Shown in pieces: positions 1-9,089 of a stretch of DNA of 64,000 nucleotides (positions within the stretch are counted from its first letter, which is position 1; every line of letters begins with the position of its first letter). This DNA is from GCA-2690565 sp002457235 (lineage in GTDB: Bacteria; Verrucomicrobiota; Verrucomicrobiia; Opitutales; Coraliomargaritaceae), in assembly GCA_045565695.1 (NCBI GenBank), contig JBJLEZ010000001.1:1-64000 (forward strand), read 5' to 3'. The position numbers and the translations under genes are program-made. Under the pieces are notes generated by a model. The model did not search any database. It was not told the origin of the DNA and saw only the letters and a list, made by a program, of their open reading frames with translations.

Positions 1-2
1 TT

Positions 3-590
3 GGCGAAGATGGACCGACACACCAGCCAGTTGAAACGGTAAGTGGACTTAGAGTAATTCCTAATTTAGATGTTATTCGTCCCGGAGATGCTGAAGAAGT
101 TGCTGGTGCTTTTATTGCTGCTCAATCCAGAAAAGATGGACCGACTGCTATTATACTTTCTCGACAAGGTATAGAATCTGTATCCTCACGATCAGCGAAG
201 GAAAGAAGACTCGGGCTTCAAAAAGGTGCTTATATAACTCATAAAGAAACCAGTGATTTAGACTTAATTATAATGGCAACTGGTTCAGAGTTGCCTCATG
301 CGATAAAAGCCGCACAAGAAATTGGTTCAGGAGTACGGGTTGTGTCTATTCCATGTTTTGAAAGATTCGAAAAACAATCTATTGAATATAAAGAAGGCAT
401 TCTTCCACCTTCTTGCACAAAACGAATTGCGATAGAGGCGGGTGTTTCTGACACATGGTTCAGATACCTCGGGAGCGAAGGTAAAGCTATATGCATAGAC
501 CAATTTGGTATGTCTGCACCTGGAAATACTGTAATGAAAGAATTAGGTATCTCTGTCGAAAATATCGTATCGGTTGCATCTAAATTATAA
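3..590 (+). CDS. tkt: Transketolase, C-terminal part (5' end outside window)
   Basis: The reading frame is open from base 3 and ends at 590, giving about 195 residues. It begins in the pyrimidine-binding domain with GEDGPTHQPVE, the transketolase signature around the cofactor pocket, and continues through IRPGDAEE and ILSRQG. The C-terminal domain follows, with the typical IMATGSELPHA strand and a closing segment on the GMSAPG loop. Transketolase moves two-carbon ketol units between sugar phosphates in the non-oxidative pentose phosphate pathway, using thiamine diphosphate. An ATG at 273 lies inside the conserved fold and is not the true start; the gene simply runs off the left edge. nadA follows after 18 bases on the same strand. 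Confidence 0.95.
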   Translation, partial: GEDGPTHQPVETVSGLRVIPNLDVIRPGDAEEVAGAFIAAQSRKDGPTAIILSRQGIESVSSRSAKERRLGLQKGAYITHKETSDLDLIIMATGSELPHAIKAAQEIGSGVRVVSIPCFERFEKQSIEYKEGILPPSCTKRIAIEAGVSDTWFRYLGSEGKAICIDQFGMSAPGNTVMKELGISVENIVSVASKL

Positions 591-608
591 CTGTATTTAT
601 AAAGATAT

Positions 609-1598
609 ATGGTTGAAGTTGGACTCAATTATGAGCCTATGGTTTTCCATCCCCTAAAAGGAGAAAAAGCCGAGTTGTCTCAAATCCAAAAAGACATTCT
701 TAAACTTAAAAAAGAAAAGAATGCAGTTATTCTTGCACACAATTATCAAATAAAGGAAATCCAAGACGTTGCTGATTTTGTTGGAGATTCTTTAGGTCTA
801 GCTTATAACGCTGAAGAAACAGATGCGGATGTCATTGTATTTTGCGGTGTCCATTTTATGGCAGAGACTGCAAAAATTGTTAATCCAACAAAGAAAGTTA
901 TTTTACCAGATCTTGATGCAGGGTGCTCTCTATCCGATGCATGTCCCGATGAAAGACTTAAAGAATTTAAAGATAAGAATCCTGATATTTATGTAGTAGC
1001 TTACATAAATTGCTCGGCTGGCGTTAAGGCCCTATCCGATGTGATTTGTACTAGCGGAAATGCAAAAAAGATTGTTGATCAAGTTCCTAATGATAAAGAA
1101 ATTCTTTTTGTTCCAGATCAAAATTTAGGTGAATGGGTTTCACAGCAAACAGGACGAAAAATGCAACTGTGGCCCGGCTCTTGTTACGCTCATGTACTGT
1201 TTACATTTAATGCTCTTTATAAATTAAAAGAGAAATTTCCTGATGCTAAAATTGTTGCACATCCTGAATGTGTGAAAACTGTTCGAGATTTAGCTCACGA
1301 AGTATGCTCCACAGAAAAAATGGTTCACTACTGCCGTGATAACCCTGCTGATAGTTTTATAGTTGTTACCGAAACAGCTATGATTCATAGACTTCAAAAA
1401 GAAATTCCCAATAAAACTTTTATTGCCGGTCCAACTAACACATGTGCTTGTAACGAATGTCGTTTTATGAAAATGAACACCATCGAGAAATTAAGAGATT
1501 GCTTAACAAATTTAAGCCCCGAAATAGATATTCCAAAATCAATTAGAGAAAAGGCATACGACCCTCTAAAAAGAATGCTTGAATGGAGTAAGTCTTAA
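609..1598 (+). CDS. nadA: Quinolinate synthase A
   Basis: A 329-residue protein of normal length for NadA, which condenses iminoaspartate with dihydroxyacetone phosphate to make quinolinate for NAD synthesis. Visible motifs are AHNYQ near residue 44, CGVHFMAETAK near 86, DAGCSLSDACP, CTSGNA, VPDQNLGEWV, WPGSCYAH and NTCACNECRFMKMN near the end. In known NadA structures, cysteines in the CGVHFM, WPG-C and TCACNEC segments bind the [4Fe-4S] cluster; all three are present. The ATG at 609 has no Shine-Dalgarno sequence, as is usual in this window. Neither nadB nor nadC is nearby, so the rest of the pathway lies elsewhere. The closeness to tkt may only mean shared transcription. Confidence 0.96.
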   Translation: MVEVGLNYEPMVFHPLKGEKAELSQIQKDILKLKKEKNAVILAHNYQIKEIQDVADFVGDSLGLAYNAEETDADVIVFCGVHFMAETAKIVNPTKKVILPDLDAGCSLSDACPDERLKEFKDKNPDIYVVAYINCSAGVKALSDVICTSGNAKKIVDQVPNDKEILFVPDQNLGEWVSQQTGRKMQLWPGSCYAHVLFTFNALYKLKEKFPDAKIVAHPECVKTVRDLAHEVCSTEKMVHYCRDNPADSFIVVTETAMIHRLQKEIPNKTFIAGPTNTCACNECRFMKMNTIEKLRDCLTNLSPEIDIPKSIREKAYDPLKRMLEWSKS

Positions 1599-1640
1599 TT
1601 TAATTTTGACGGCATATGAATTTTGCCTTTCATTGAAAAT

Positions 1641-3998
1641 ATGAGATATGTTCTATTCATTTTTTTTACATTATTTATTTTGATAAATAGCTCCATACTT
1701 TCAGCTAGTACCTATATAAATAAAGAAGGACAGACCCAAGATATCTTAACTACGTCAGGTGAAGTGCATCCTTACTCTGGTTTCAATTTGGCCCCAGGTG
1801 CTGACATTCAGGGGCAGAATCTCAATGGTTCGAATCTCAGTAATGCTAATCTCTCTGGTACTAAACTAAATAGTACTAACCTCCAGAATGCTAACCTTGC
1901 TGGTGCAAACCTAAATAATGCGAACCTCCAAGATGCAAACCTAACAGACGCTGACCTTAGTAATGCTGATCTCAGGGGCGTTAGGCTCATTTATGCTGAC
2001 ATCGAACGTGCTAACCTCACTGGAGCAAACCTTACAGATGTTAACTTCTATGGTATTAGCCTCTCTGGCGTTAATTTTAATGGAGCTGACCTAACTGGAG
2101 CAATCAATTTGAACTCGAATGCAAACCTCTCTGGCGTCGTAGGAGCACCGGAAGGCTATTTTTTAGTGAATGGATATATTGTTGGTCCTAATACTAACTT
2201 AATAAATGCTATCCTCACCAATGCTTACCTCTTTAATGCTAACCTCACTGGTGCTGACCTCAGCAATGCTGACCTCAGTAATGCTTTCCTCTTTGGCGCT
2301 GACCTCAGCAATGCTTTCCTCAGCAATGCTGACCTCAGCAATGCTCGCCTCGGTTGGGCTAACCTCAATGGCGCTGACCTCAGTAATGCTATCCTCACCA
2401 ATGCTTACCTAGATGGCGCTGACCTTACCGGAGCTGACCTCAGTAATGCTGACCTCAGCAATGCTCGCCTCCTTAATGCTAACCTCACTGGCGCTGACCT
2501 AACCGGATCTGACCTTACCGGAGTAATTAGTGGAAACATTACTGGTAATCCTACGCTTCCAGAAGGCTATCAAATGGCGAATGGATATATTGTTGGTCCT
2601 AATACTAACTTAATAAATGCTATCCTCACCAATGCTAATCTAGATGGCGCTGACCTTACCGGAGCTGACCTAACCGGATCTGACCTTACCGGAGTAATTA
2701 GTGGAAACATTACTGGTAATCCTACGCTTCCAGAAGGCTATCAAATGGCGAATGGATATATTGTTGGTCCTAATACTAACTTAATAAATGCTATCCTCAC
2801 CAATGCTAACCTAGATGGCGCTGACCTTACCGGTGCCGACCTTACTAATACTGATTTCTATGGTGCTTACCTTACTAATGTTCATTTCATTAATGCTATC
2901 CTCACCAATGCTTATCTACTCAACGCTGACCTTACCGGATCTGACCTTACCGGAGTAATTAGTGGAAACATTACTGGTAATCCTACGCTTCCAGAAGGCT
3001 ATCAAATGGCGAATGGATATATTGTTGGTCCTAATACTAACTTAATAAATGCTATCCTCACCAATGCTAATCTAGATGGCGCTGACCTTACCGGTGCCGA
3101 CCTTACAGGCGCTGACCTAACCGGATCTGACCTTACCGGAGTAATTAGTGGAAACATTACTGGTAATCCTACGCTTCCAGAAGGCTATCAAATGGCGAAT
3201 GGATATATTGTTGGTCCTAATACTAACTTAATAAATGCTATCCTCACCAATGCTAATCTAGATGGCGCTGACCTTACCGGAGCTGACCTAACCGGAGCTG
3301 ACCTTACCGGAGTAATTAGTGGAAACATTACTGGTAATCCTACGCTTCCAGAAGGCTATCAAATGGCGAATGGATATATTGTTGGTCCTAATACTAACTT
3401 AATAAATGCTATCCTCACCAATGCTAATCTAGATGGCGCTGACCTAACAGGTGCCGACCTTACAGGCGCTGACCTTACCGGAATTATAGTTAATGGCGCA
3501 ACTTGGACGGATGGTACTGTTTTCGGCGGTGCGGATTATACTATTACGCAGGCTGAATATGAGACTGCACTATCGGATTTAGCTAATGCTATAGCTGAAA
3601 GAGATGCAAGGCCCACTCAAGCTGCTTATGATGCTGTTGTCGCAGAGAGTAATAATAAATATAATTTAAAAGATATCGCTGATTTAAGAGAAGGTTCTAA
3701 GATGATAGAAATATCAAATGGAGAAGCTACAATAAGTATGGAAGTCGAGAAAAGCGATGAACTCGGGAGTTGGACTGTAGAGGGAAATTTATCTACAACA
3801 ATTTCAGTAGAACCCGGAGAGGATAAGAAATTCTTTAGATTTAAAATGAATGATTCTGACCTTGATCGTAACGATATAACCCTTTCTGTAGGCGATACTG
3901 AATATGATGAAGCTGCGATAAAAGCAGCTCTAGCTGAGCAATATGGACGTGCCAGTAGATGTCCATATCTCTTAGAGGTTACAACACAGGCTAATTAG
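1641..3998 (+). CDS. Secreted pentapeptide-repeat protein with tandem 57-residue units
   Basis: The chosen ATG at 1641 opens a clear signal peptide (charged start, then a hydrophobic stretch ending at SSILSAS); an in-frame TTG at 1623 would add six residues. The mature part is built of A(D/N)Lxx pentapeptides, which fold as a right-handed quadrilateral beta-helix. From about residue 170 the pentapeptide blocks alternate with a linker containing LPEGYQMANGYIVGPNTNL. Five linker copies are nearly identical at DNA level and an earlier copy at about 2130-2215 has diverged. A C-terminal domain of about 150 residues (from about 3530) holds AERDARPTQAAYDAVVAES and a strand-rich segment ending EDKKFFRFKMN, an arrangement I associate with Verrucomicrobiota secreted proteins. 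Function is unknown; surface exposure is inferred from the signal peptide. Confidence 0.85.
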   Translation: MRYVLFIFFTLFILINSSILSASTYINKEGQTQDILTTSGEVHPYSGFNLAPGADIQGQNLNGSNLSNANLSGTKLNSTNLQNANLAGANLNNANLQDANLTDADLSNADLRGVRLIYADIERANLTGANLTDVNFYGISLSGVNFNGADLTGAINLNSNANLSGVVGAPEGYFLVNGYIVGPNTNLINAILTNAYLFNANLTGADLSNADLSNAFLFGADLSNAFLSNADLSNARLGWANLNGADLSNAILTNAYLDGADLTGADLSNADLSNARLLNANLTGADLTGSDLTGVISGNITGNPTLPEGYQMANGYIVGPNTNLINAILTNANLDGADLTGADLTGSDLTGVISGNITGNPTLPEGYQMANGYIVGPNTNLINAILTNANLDGADLTGADLTNTDFYGAYLTNVHFINAILTNAYLLNADLTGSDLTGVISGNITGNPTLPEGYQMANGYIVGPNTNLINAILTNANLDGADLTGADLTGADLTGSDLTGVISGNITGNPTLPEGYQMANGYIVGPNTNLINAILTNANLDGADLTGADLTGADLTGVISGNITGNPTLPEGYQMANGYIVGPNTNLINAILTNANLDGADLTGADLTGADLTGIIVNGATWTDGTVFGGADYTITQAEYETALSDLANAIAERDARPTQAAYDAVVAESNNKYNLKDIADLREGSKMIEISNGEATISMEVEKSDELGSWTVEGNLSTTISVEPGEDKKFFRFKMNDSDLDRNDITLSVGDTEYDEAAIKAALAEQYGRASRCPYLLEVTTQAN
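2130..3500 (+). repeat. Near-identical tandem coding repeats (about 171 bp period)
   Basis: The segment starting GTAATTAGTGGAAACATTAC recurs at about 2523, 2694, 2955, 3141 and 3312, so spacings are 171, 261, 186 and 171 bases. The longer spacings are 171 plus whole codons of extra pentapeptides, so every copy stays in frame. About 115 bases after each start are almost invariant, including synonymous positions, which points to recent duplication or gene conversion. A diverged relative sits at about 2130-2215. Confidence 0.9.
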
Positions 3999-4190
3999 AT
4001 ATTGATTCGAAGTAAGTGATTTTCTATTCCCTCTAATTATGAAAAAAGTAGCTAATTTTATAGCAAGCGGTGATAAGCTTATAGTAGGCGGATATATATT
4101 GTCACATTAGCGATTTAAGGTTATTATCTTCTTCTAACAATTGTTTTAAGCTCCTTGCTCATATGAGTTTTTCTTTTAATGATGTAGAGC

Positions 4191-5393
4191 TTGTTGAATA
4201 ATATAATACAGAAAACGCATTTCCTAGATAGCTTACGGTCTTTCCTATACGGACTGCTAGAGGCTGGTTGGCAGACTTTCGCTTTTATTGTTGCCATCCG
4301 CTATTTCCAGGCAGACACAAACTTTAAATCTTTAATTGCTGCTGCAGGACCAATTGGATTTCTGATAACACCTTTATCTCTATACTTTTTTGCGGGTAAG
4401 AAAATCCTCGCCTCAAGTGCAGCTTCTTTAATTTACTTTTTAACGGCTGCTTTTCTTTTAGCCTCAGTATGCGTAAATAGCTTATTTGTGTTTGGTTCTT
4501 TTGTAATACTAAGCCTGATTATCAATGTCCAAAAAGGACCCGTATTACTAGATATATATACTACTAATTATCCTCCAAATCAAAGAGGTCACTATATGAA
4601 ATATCCAAACGTGCTTTCTGCGGTAAGTGCTATTTTATTTGGTTTTATTGGAGGTAAATTCTTAGACGCTAATATAGAAAATTACACTATAGTCTTTATT
4701 GTCATGGCTATTGTAGCGTTCGCAGCAGGACTAATTGTGAAAGCCATTCCAAGTGAACCATTTTCTAGGGACAATATAGGTAATCCATTTCAAAGTATCT
4801 CACTTATATGGAAAGATAAATTATTCGGTTCTATGCTAGGTGCTTGGATGATATTAGGCATAGGTAATTTAATATGTTTACCAATACGTTATGAGTATCT
4901 AGCTAATCCCGAATACGGATTAGATATTAATAATACTCAAATCGCGCTCATTATGATAGCGATACCCGCTGTAGCAAAAATTTTAAGTACATTCATATGG
5001 GCAAATCTTTTTGATAAACTTAAATTAATCACTACGCGTAATCTTAATAATTGGTTCTTTTTACTAAGCGTCATTCTTTTCTTCTTGTCCGACAATTTGA
5101 TATTAATATCGATTGCCTCCGCCTGCCAAGGTATTGCACTTGGTGGAGGGAAAATATTTTGGAATCTATGGGTTACCAAAATTGCATCCCCTAAAAAAGT
5201 TTCTTCCTACATGTCAGTTCATATGGCCCTAACTGGAATAAGAGGAAGCTTTGCCCCATTTTTGGGTTATGCTATTTTAGTAAGTAGCTCTCCTCTTACT
5301 GTAGCTATAATAGGATCACTATTAATACTAATTTCCATACTTATGTTTGAACAATATAAGAATCATCCTAGATTGGCAAACAATGGAAATTGA
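4191..5393 (+). CDS. MFS-type transporter
   Basis: A 400-residue polytopic membrane protein with about 11-12 hydrophobic segments and short charged loops, consistent with the major facilitator superfamily. The first cytoplasmic segment reads SLRSFLYGLLEAGWQTFAF, and a basic loop near the middle separates two six-helix halves. The likely start is TTG at 4191 because no ATG precedes the first conserved helix. The substrate cannot be told from sequence. The 3' end overlaps the next gene by 11 bases if that gene starts at the ATG at 5383, so the two are probably translated together; why a transporter is coupled to a nuclease-helicase is unclear. Confidence 0.75.
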   Translation: MLNNIIQKTHFLDSLRSFLYGLLEAGWQTFAFIVAIRYFQADTNFKSLIAAAGPIGFLITPLSLYFFAGKKILASSAASLIYFLTAAFLLASVCVNSLFVFGSFVILSLIINVQKGPVLLDIYTTNYPPNQRGHYMKYPNVLSAVSAILFGFIGGKFLDANIENYTIVFIVMAIVAFAAGLIVKAIPSEPFSRDNIGNPFQSISLIWKDKLFGSMLGAWMILGIGNLICLPIRYEYLANPEYGLDINNTQIALIMIAIPAVAKILSTFIWANLFDKLKLITTRNLNNWFFLLSVILFFLSDNLILISIASACQGIALGGGKIFWNLWVTKIASPKKVSSYMSVHMALTGIRGSFAPFLGYAILVSSSPLTVAIIGSLLILISILMFEQYKNHPRLANNGN

Positions 5394-7707
5394 TGCGGTA
5401 GAAAGAACTATACAAATTAGCGTAGGCGAATTAGCTCGTTTCCAAAATGGGGTACATGATTACGTTTCAGGAGGATTAGAATGGCGTGCAGAGTTAGGTC
5501 GAAAATGGCACGATACTATTAACGATGAAACAAAGAAAGAAGATCCATTAGCGCAATTTGAAGTTACTATAAAGCAAAGTATTTATATCCATAATTGGAA
5601 TTTTCAAATTACTGGAAGGATTGATCAAATAGTATCAGGAAATGAGCGACGTAAAAAGTTAATTGAAATCAAAAGTGTCAGCCACCCACTACCCGAAAAA
5701 GAAGAATACTTAAAAGAAAAATATCCACATTATTTTGCACAAGTAGCTATTTATAAATATCTAGCCGAAAAAGATTCAAAGCTTAGTGCATTAGGCTTTT
5801 CTGCAGAGATTCACTTTGTAGATATAAATTCAGGAATCCATCAGAATGTAACTTTAGATGAAGATGCTGAAGAAATCTTCAAACAGCAAACGGATGCCCT
5901 ACTTCCGTTTCTAAATGACCGATTAAACGCTAAGATAAGACTCAATGATATCGTACTTGCTTCTCCCTTTCCCGAATTAAGGGATGGGCAAGCAGATCTC
6001 CTTATTAAGCTGGAAAAAGCATCCTTAGACCGTTCTCATATCCTCCTTCAAGCGCCTACAGGTTTTGGTAAAACTGGTATTGTTTTACACCACGCGTTCA
6101 CTCATATGAAAAAAGGATTTTATGAACGCTTAATCTATCTCACCTCAAAATCTACTGGCCAGATACAAACCTTAAAACAACTGAACAAAACAGGCGTTTT
6201 GAGAAATATACAGATGCGAAATCGTAATGAGCTAAGCATAATTAGTGATTCACATCAATGCAGCTTAGATACAAAGTGCGATGAGAGTTTTAATAAAAGA
6301 ATGCAGATGTCCGGGTTAGACCCTGAATTTCTTTTTGAAAGCGGTAACTTTTCAACAGAGGATGCTAAAGAAAAAGGAATTGAGTTTGGACTTTGTCCCT
6401 ATGCACTAACTAAGTGGGCACTACAATTTGCTGAAATTTGGATTGGAGATACTAACTACTTGTTTGCCCCAAATAGTCGCAATGTCTTTTGGGAAACATA
6501 CGGCTTCAACCCACAAAAGACTCTCGTTATTATAGATGAGGCACATAATTTGCCCGAACGCACGGCCGATGCACTTTCTTTTGAGCTTACATCAAAGTCC
6601 TGGGAATACATAATAGAAAATGCTCTCCTGACCGAAGGGAACATGCCCTTATATAAAATCGGTTCAGAAATATTGGCTTTCCTTAAAAAACTCAAAGAAA
6701 GAGAATTATTATCAGCTACTGATACTTACCTTTTCTTAGATTATTTAGATGATTTTAGCTCAGAGCTTAAAGATACACACATTGATTCTGATTCAGTAAA
6801 TCGTAATGAAGTTAATAAACTTTATGAAATTCCTCAAATCGCTGAAAAACTGAAAACGGATAAGGAAAACTATTTACTTTGGAGCCCAAAAAATGAACAC
6901 CTAACCATAAGCTGTTTAGACCCTTCGGATTGGATATCTACATGCTTGAAACCTTTCGCATCTAGTATTCATATGTCTGCGACTCTTGAACCTTTTAACA
7001 ATTATCAAGAAAAGATTGGTCTACAAAAAACTGATCTTTCTTTGGCCAAAGGCTTTGCACCTTGGAGATCAGAAGCCTACACTGTGGCTATCGACCAGAG
7101 AGTCGATACTCGTTATAAAGAGCGTGCTAAATATTATCAGACTACTGCTGAAACTATTAAGACGGTTTTTCTGCATTCTAAGAAACCAACGGTAGTTTTC
7201 TTTCCAAGTTATAAATACGCTGAAGATGTTGAAACTTATTTAAAAGAGATCGACCCGCTTCTACCTATAATTAGCCAAGAGAAAAGGATTAGTCTTGATG
7301 AGCAAAAGGCTTTTATCGAAGAAAGTGTTTCAACACACTGTATACTTTTTTTGATACTTGGCTCTTCGTTTACTGAAGGAATTGACACATTGGGAGGTAA
7401 AATCGAAAGCGCTATTGTGGTTAGTCCGGCACTACCCCAAATAAATTTACTTTCTGAAACTAAAATGAATCAAGCTCTTCAAGATAATCCTACTTTAGCT
7501 TTTCAAAAAACATATATTATCCCCGCTTTTCAAAAAATCCATCAAGCTCTCGGCAGACTCGCTAGAGCACCAGGGCAAAAAGCAAAAATTCTTTTACATT
7601 GCAGAAGGTTTTTAAGTCCTCAGTACAAGAATCTATTAGCTGAAGAATATAACACAAATACTGTTATTAAGAACTCAAAAGATCTCGAGACATGGCTTAG
7701 TACTTAG
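5383..7707 (+). CDS. Nuclease-helicase fusion: PD-(D/E)XK domain plus XPD/DinG-type helicase
   Basis: About 774 residues from the ATG at 5383 (a TTG at 5347 would add twelve). The N-terminal 200 residues carry GRIDQIV, KLIEIKSV and a downstream Q-x-x-IY, matching motifs II-IV of Cas4/RecB-like nucleases. The helicase follows: Walker A APTGFGKT near residue 231, DEAH box in LVIIDEAHNLPE near 390, HMSATLEP, and motif VI HQALGRLARAPGQ near 725. The iron-sulphur domain region has only three cysteines (HQC, TKC, GLCPY); where XPD has RKNLC this protein has RNELS. These features make it an ATP-dependent 5'-3' type SF2 helicase with a nuclease, probably in repair. The stop codon region overlaps the convergent smpB 3' end by 11 bases. 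Confidence 0.88.
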   Translation: MEIDAVERTIQISVGELARFQNGVHDYVSGGLEWRAELGRKWHDTINDETKKEDPLAQFEVTIKQSIYIHNWNFQITGRIDQIVSGNERRKKLIEIKSVSHPLPEKEEYLKEKYPHYFAQVAIYKYLAEKDSKLSALGFSAEIHFVDINSGIHQNVTLDEDAEEIFKQQTDALLPFLNDRLNAKIRLNDIVLASPFPELRDGQADLLIKLEKASLDRSHILLQAPTGFGKTGIVLHHAFTHMKKGFYERLIYLTSKSTGQIQTLKQLNKTGVLRNIQMRNRNELSIISDSHQCSLDTKCDESFNKRMQMSGLDPEFLFESGNFSTEDAKEKGIEFGLCPYALTKWALQFAEIWIGDTNYLFAPNSRNVFWETYGFNPQKTLVIIDEAHNLPERTADALSFELTSKSWEYIIENALLTEGNMPLYKIGSEILAFLKKLKERELLSATDTYLFLDYLDDFSSELKDTHIDSDSVNRNEVNKLYEIPQIAEKLKTDKENYLLWSPKNEHLTISCLDPSDWISTCLKPFASSIHMSATLEPFNNYQEKIGLQKTDLSLAKGFAPWRSEAYTVAIDQRVDTRYKERAKYYQTTAETIKTVFLHSKKPTVVFFPSYKYAEDVETYLKEIDPLLPIISQEKRISLDEQKAFIEESVSTHCILFLILGSSFTEGIDTLGGKIESAIVVSPALPQINLLSETKMNQALQDNPTLAFQKTYIIPAFQKIHQALGRLARAPGQKAKILLHCRRFLSPQYKNLLAEEYNTNTVIKNSKDLETWLST

Positions 7708-8173
7708 AACGTATAGCTCGTTCTGCTTCGCGCATCTCAACTTTACGCTTCATCGTCTCACGCTTATCATAAACCTTTTTGCCTACGCATAACGCGATCT
7801 CCACTTTAATTAAAGCTTCTTTAAAATAAACACGCAATGGTACTAAACTTTTACCGCCTGCATCAACCGCACCTATTAAACGACTAATTTCTTTTGCATG
7901 CATAAGTAACTTACGTTTTCTACGCTCAGCATGATTTAATTCATTTCCTTGTTTGTAGGGAGCTATATAACTATTTAAAAGCCATACTTCACCCTTTTCA
8001 ACTCGGCAAAAGGACTCATTGATTTGCATATTACCCTCACGAATACTCTTAACCTCGGTACCTAGCAACTGTAGACCTGCCTCAAAGCGATCGCCAATAG
8101 TATAATTGAAACTCGCCTTACTATTACGAATTTGTTTTTGTTCTGGGCCCTTCTTCTTTTTTTTCGCACTCAT
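7697..8173 (-). CDS. smpB: SsrA-binding protein SmpB
   Basis: A 158-residue protein, the usual size for SmpB, which carries tmRNA to stalled ribosomes for trans-translation. Seen in sequence: NSKASFNYTIGDRFEAG at the start of the OB-fold, LLGTEVKSIREG, GEVWLLNSYIAPYKQGN, and the basic C-terminal tail KKVYDKRETMKRK followed by more Arg/Lys, which inserts into the mRNA channel. No tmRNA gene is visible in this window. It lies 77 bases downstream of rpoZ on the same strand and may share its transcript. Confidence 0.96.
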   Translation of the reverse strand: MSAKKKKKGPEQKQIRNSKASFNYTIGDRFEAGLQLLGTEVKSIREGNMQINESFCRVEKGEVWLLNSYIAPYKQGNELNHAERRKRKLLMHAKEISRLIGAVDAGGKSLVPLRVYFKEALIKVEIALCVGKKVYDKRETMKRKVEMREAERAIRSKY

Positions 8174-8250
8174 ACTCCCTTATGAATTCCATTAAAAGAT
8201 AATGGAGGGATAAACACAAACTGAAAGAACCTTCTTTTTACTAGAGCTTA

Positions 8251-8460
8251 CTAGTAACTATCGTTCTCATCTAGTTGGTAATTGATCTTACCTTCCATGA
8301 TTTCACGTAAAGCCATATCCTCAGCGGATAAACGCTCAAGAGATTCAACCAACGGTTTGTATCCATTCTTTAATTGTTTAGCACGACGAGACACCACGTT
8401 CACTAAAATCATAGGATCGGTGATAATCTTTTGTGCTTCTGCTAAATAATCGTCTCTCAA
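8251..8460 (-). CDS. rpoZ: RNA polymerase omega subunit
   Basis: A small protein with the omega-type segment ILVNVVSRRAKQLKNGYKPL and LSAEDMALREIMEGKI. Omega helps fold and hold the beta' subunit. The frame stays open upstream to a GTG at 8502, but the TTG at 8460 is preceded at 8 bases by AAAGGAGA, one of the few clear Shine-Dalgarno sequences in the window, and gives a protein beginning (M)RDDYLAEAQKI, which fits the family better than the 14 extra hydrophobic residues. The result is 69 residues. smpB follows on the same strand; rplM-rpsI is divergent. Confidence 0.88.
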   Translation of the reverse strand: MRDDYLAEAQKIITDPMILVNVVSRRAKQLKNGYKPLVESLERLSAEDMALREIMEGKINYQLDENDSY

Positions 8461-8468
8461 TGTAATAT

Positions 8469-8476
8469 CTCCTTTA
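8469..8476 (-). promoter_or_regulatory. Ribosome binding site that decides the rpoZ start
   Basis: Reading the minus strand, AAAGGAGA sits about 8 bases before a TTG codon at 8460. Strong purine-rich sites are rare here, so this one supports TTG as the start rather than the GTG at 8502. Confidence 0.6.
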
Positions 8477-8573
8477 AGTATTAAATTTATATGTGAAACC
8501 ACTACAGGAACTGATTTCTAGCATGAAAAGCAAACAAAAAATCAAAATTAATTCAATACTGTTAAAATTCCCA

Positions 8574-8601
8574 TTGACAAAAAGGATCTTAAATCTAGCT
8601 T
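8574..8601 (+). promoter_or_regulatory. Candidate sigma70-type promoter for rplM-rpsI
   Basis: A perfect -35 hexamer TTGACA lies at 8574-8579, 41 bases before the rplM start. About 16 bases later TAGCTT could serve as a weak -10. The -10 match is poor, so this is a tentative call based mainly on the -35 box and position. Confidence 0.35.
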
Positions 8602-8619
8602 AACCCGTTTTTCTTCATC

Positions 8620-9051
8620 ATGAAAACAACTTTAGCAACATCTATCAACCACAAGAAAGAATGGCACGTAATTGACGCCAAAGGCCAAGTGCTCGGACGC
8701 ATGGCTGTGCAAATTGCCAATTTATTAAGAGGCCGCAATAAAGCAGTTTATACGCCACACGTTGATGCAGGTGATTATGTAGTCATTATCAATGCTGATA
8801 AAGTAGCACTTACTGGACGCAAAGAAGAGAACAAACGTTATATGTTCTACTCCGGTTGGATGGGTGGCGAGTCCTACAAATCAGTGGCACAAATGCGTCA
8901 AAACAAACCTGAATTTATTATTGAGCACGCAGTTAAGGGAATGCTTCCAAAAAACCGCCTTGGCCGCCAAATGATCAAAAAGCTTAAAATTCATTCTGGC
9001 TCTGAGCATCCATACCAAGCTCAAAAGCCTCAACCTTACTCAGTGAGTTAA
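8620..9051 (+). CDS. rplM: 50S ribosomal protein L13
   Basis: A 143-residue protein matching L13 over its length: WHVIDAKGQVLGRMA, the LLRGRNKAVYTPHVDAGDYV segment, AVKGMLPKNRLGRQM and a short SGSEHPYQAQKP end. L13 is an early-assembly protein of the large subunit. The ATG at 8620 follows a T-rich sequence without a Shine-Dalgarno motif. rpsI follows after 38 bases, the conserved L13-S9 pair. Confidence 0.98.
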   Translation: MKTTLATSINHKKEWHVIDAKGQVLGRMAVQIANLLRGRNKAVYTPHVDAGDYVVIINADKVALTGRKEENKRYMFYSGWMGGESYKSVAQMRQNKPEFIIEHAVKGMLPKNRLGRQMIKKLKIHSGSEHPYQAQKPQPYSVS

Positions 9052-9089
9052 TCCTACTTTATTCATTTTACACATTTCTTATTTAATTT

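Noticed and set aside
2206..2412. Second-frame product rich in Met, Leu, Thr and Ser inside the pentapeptide gene
   Set aside because: It is the +1 frame of ADLSNAxL repeats; the repeat structure of the real frame produces a long open shadow.
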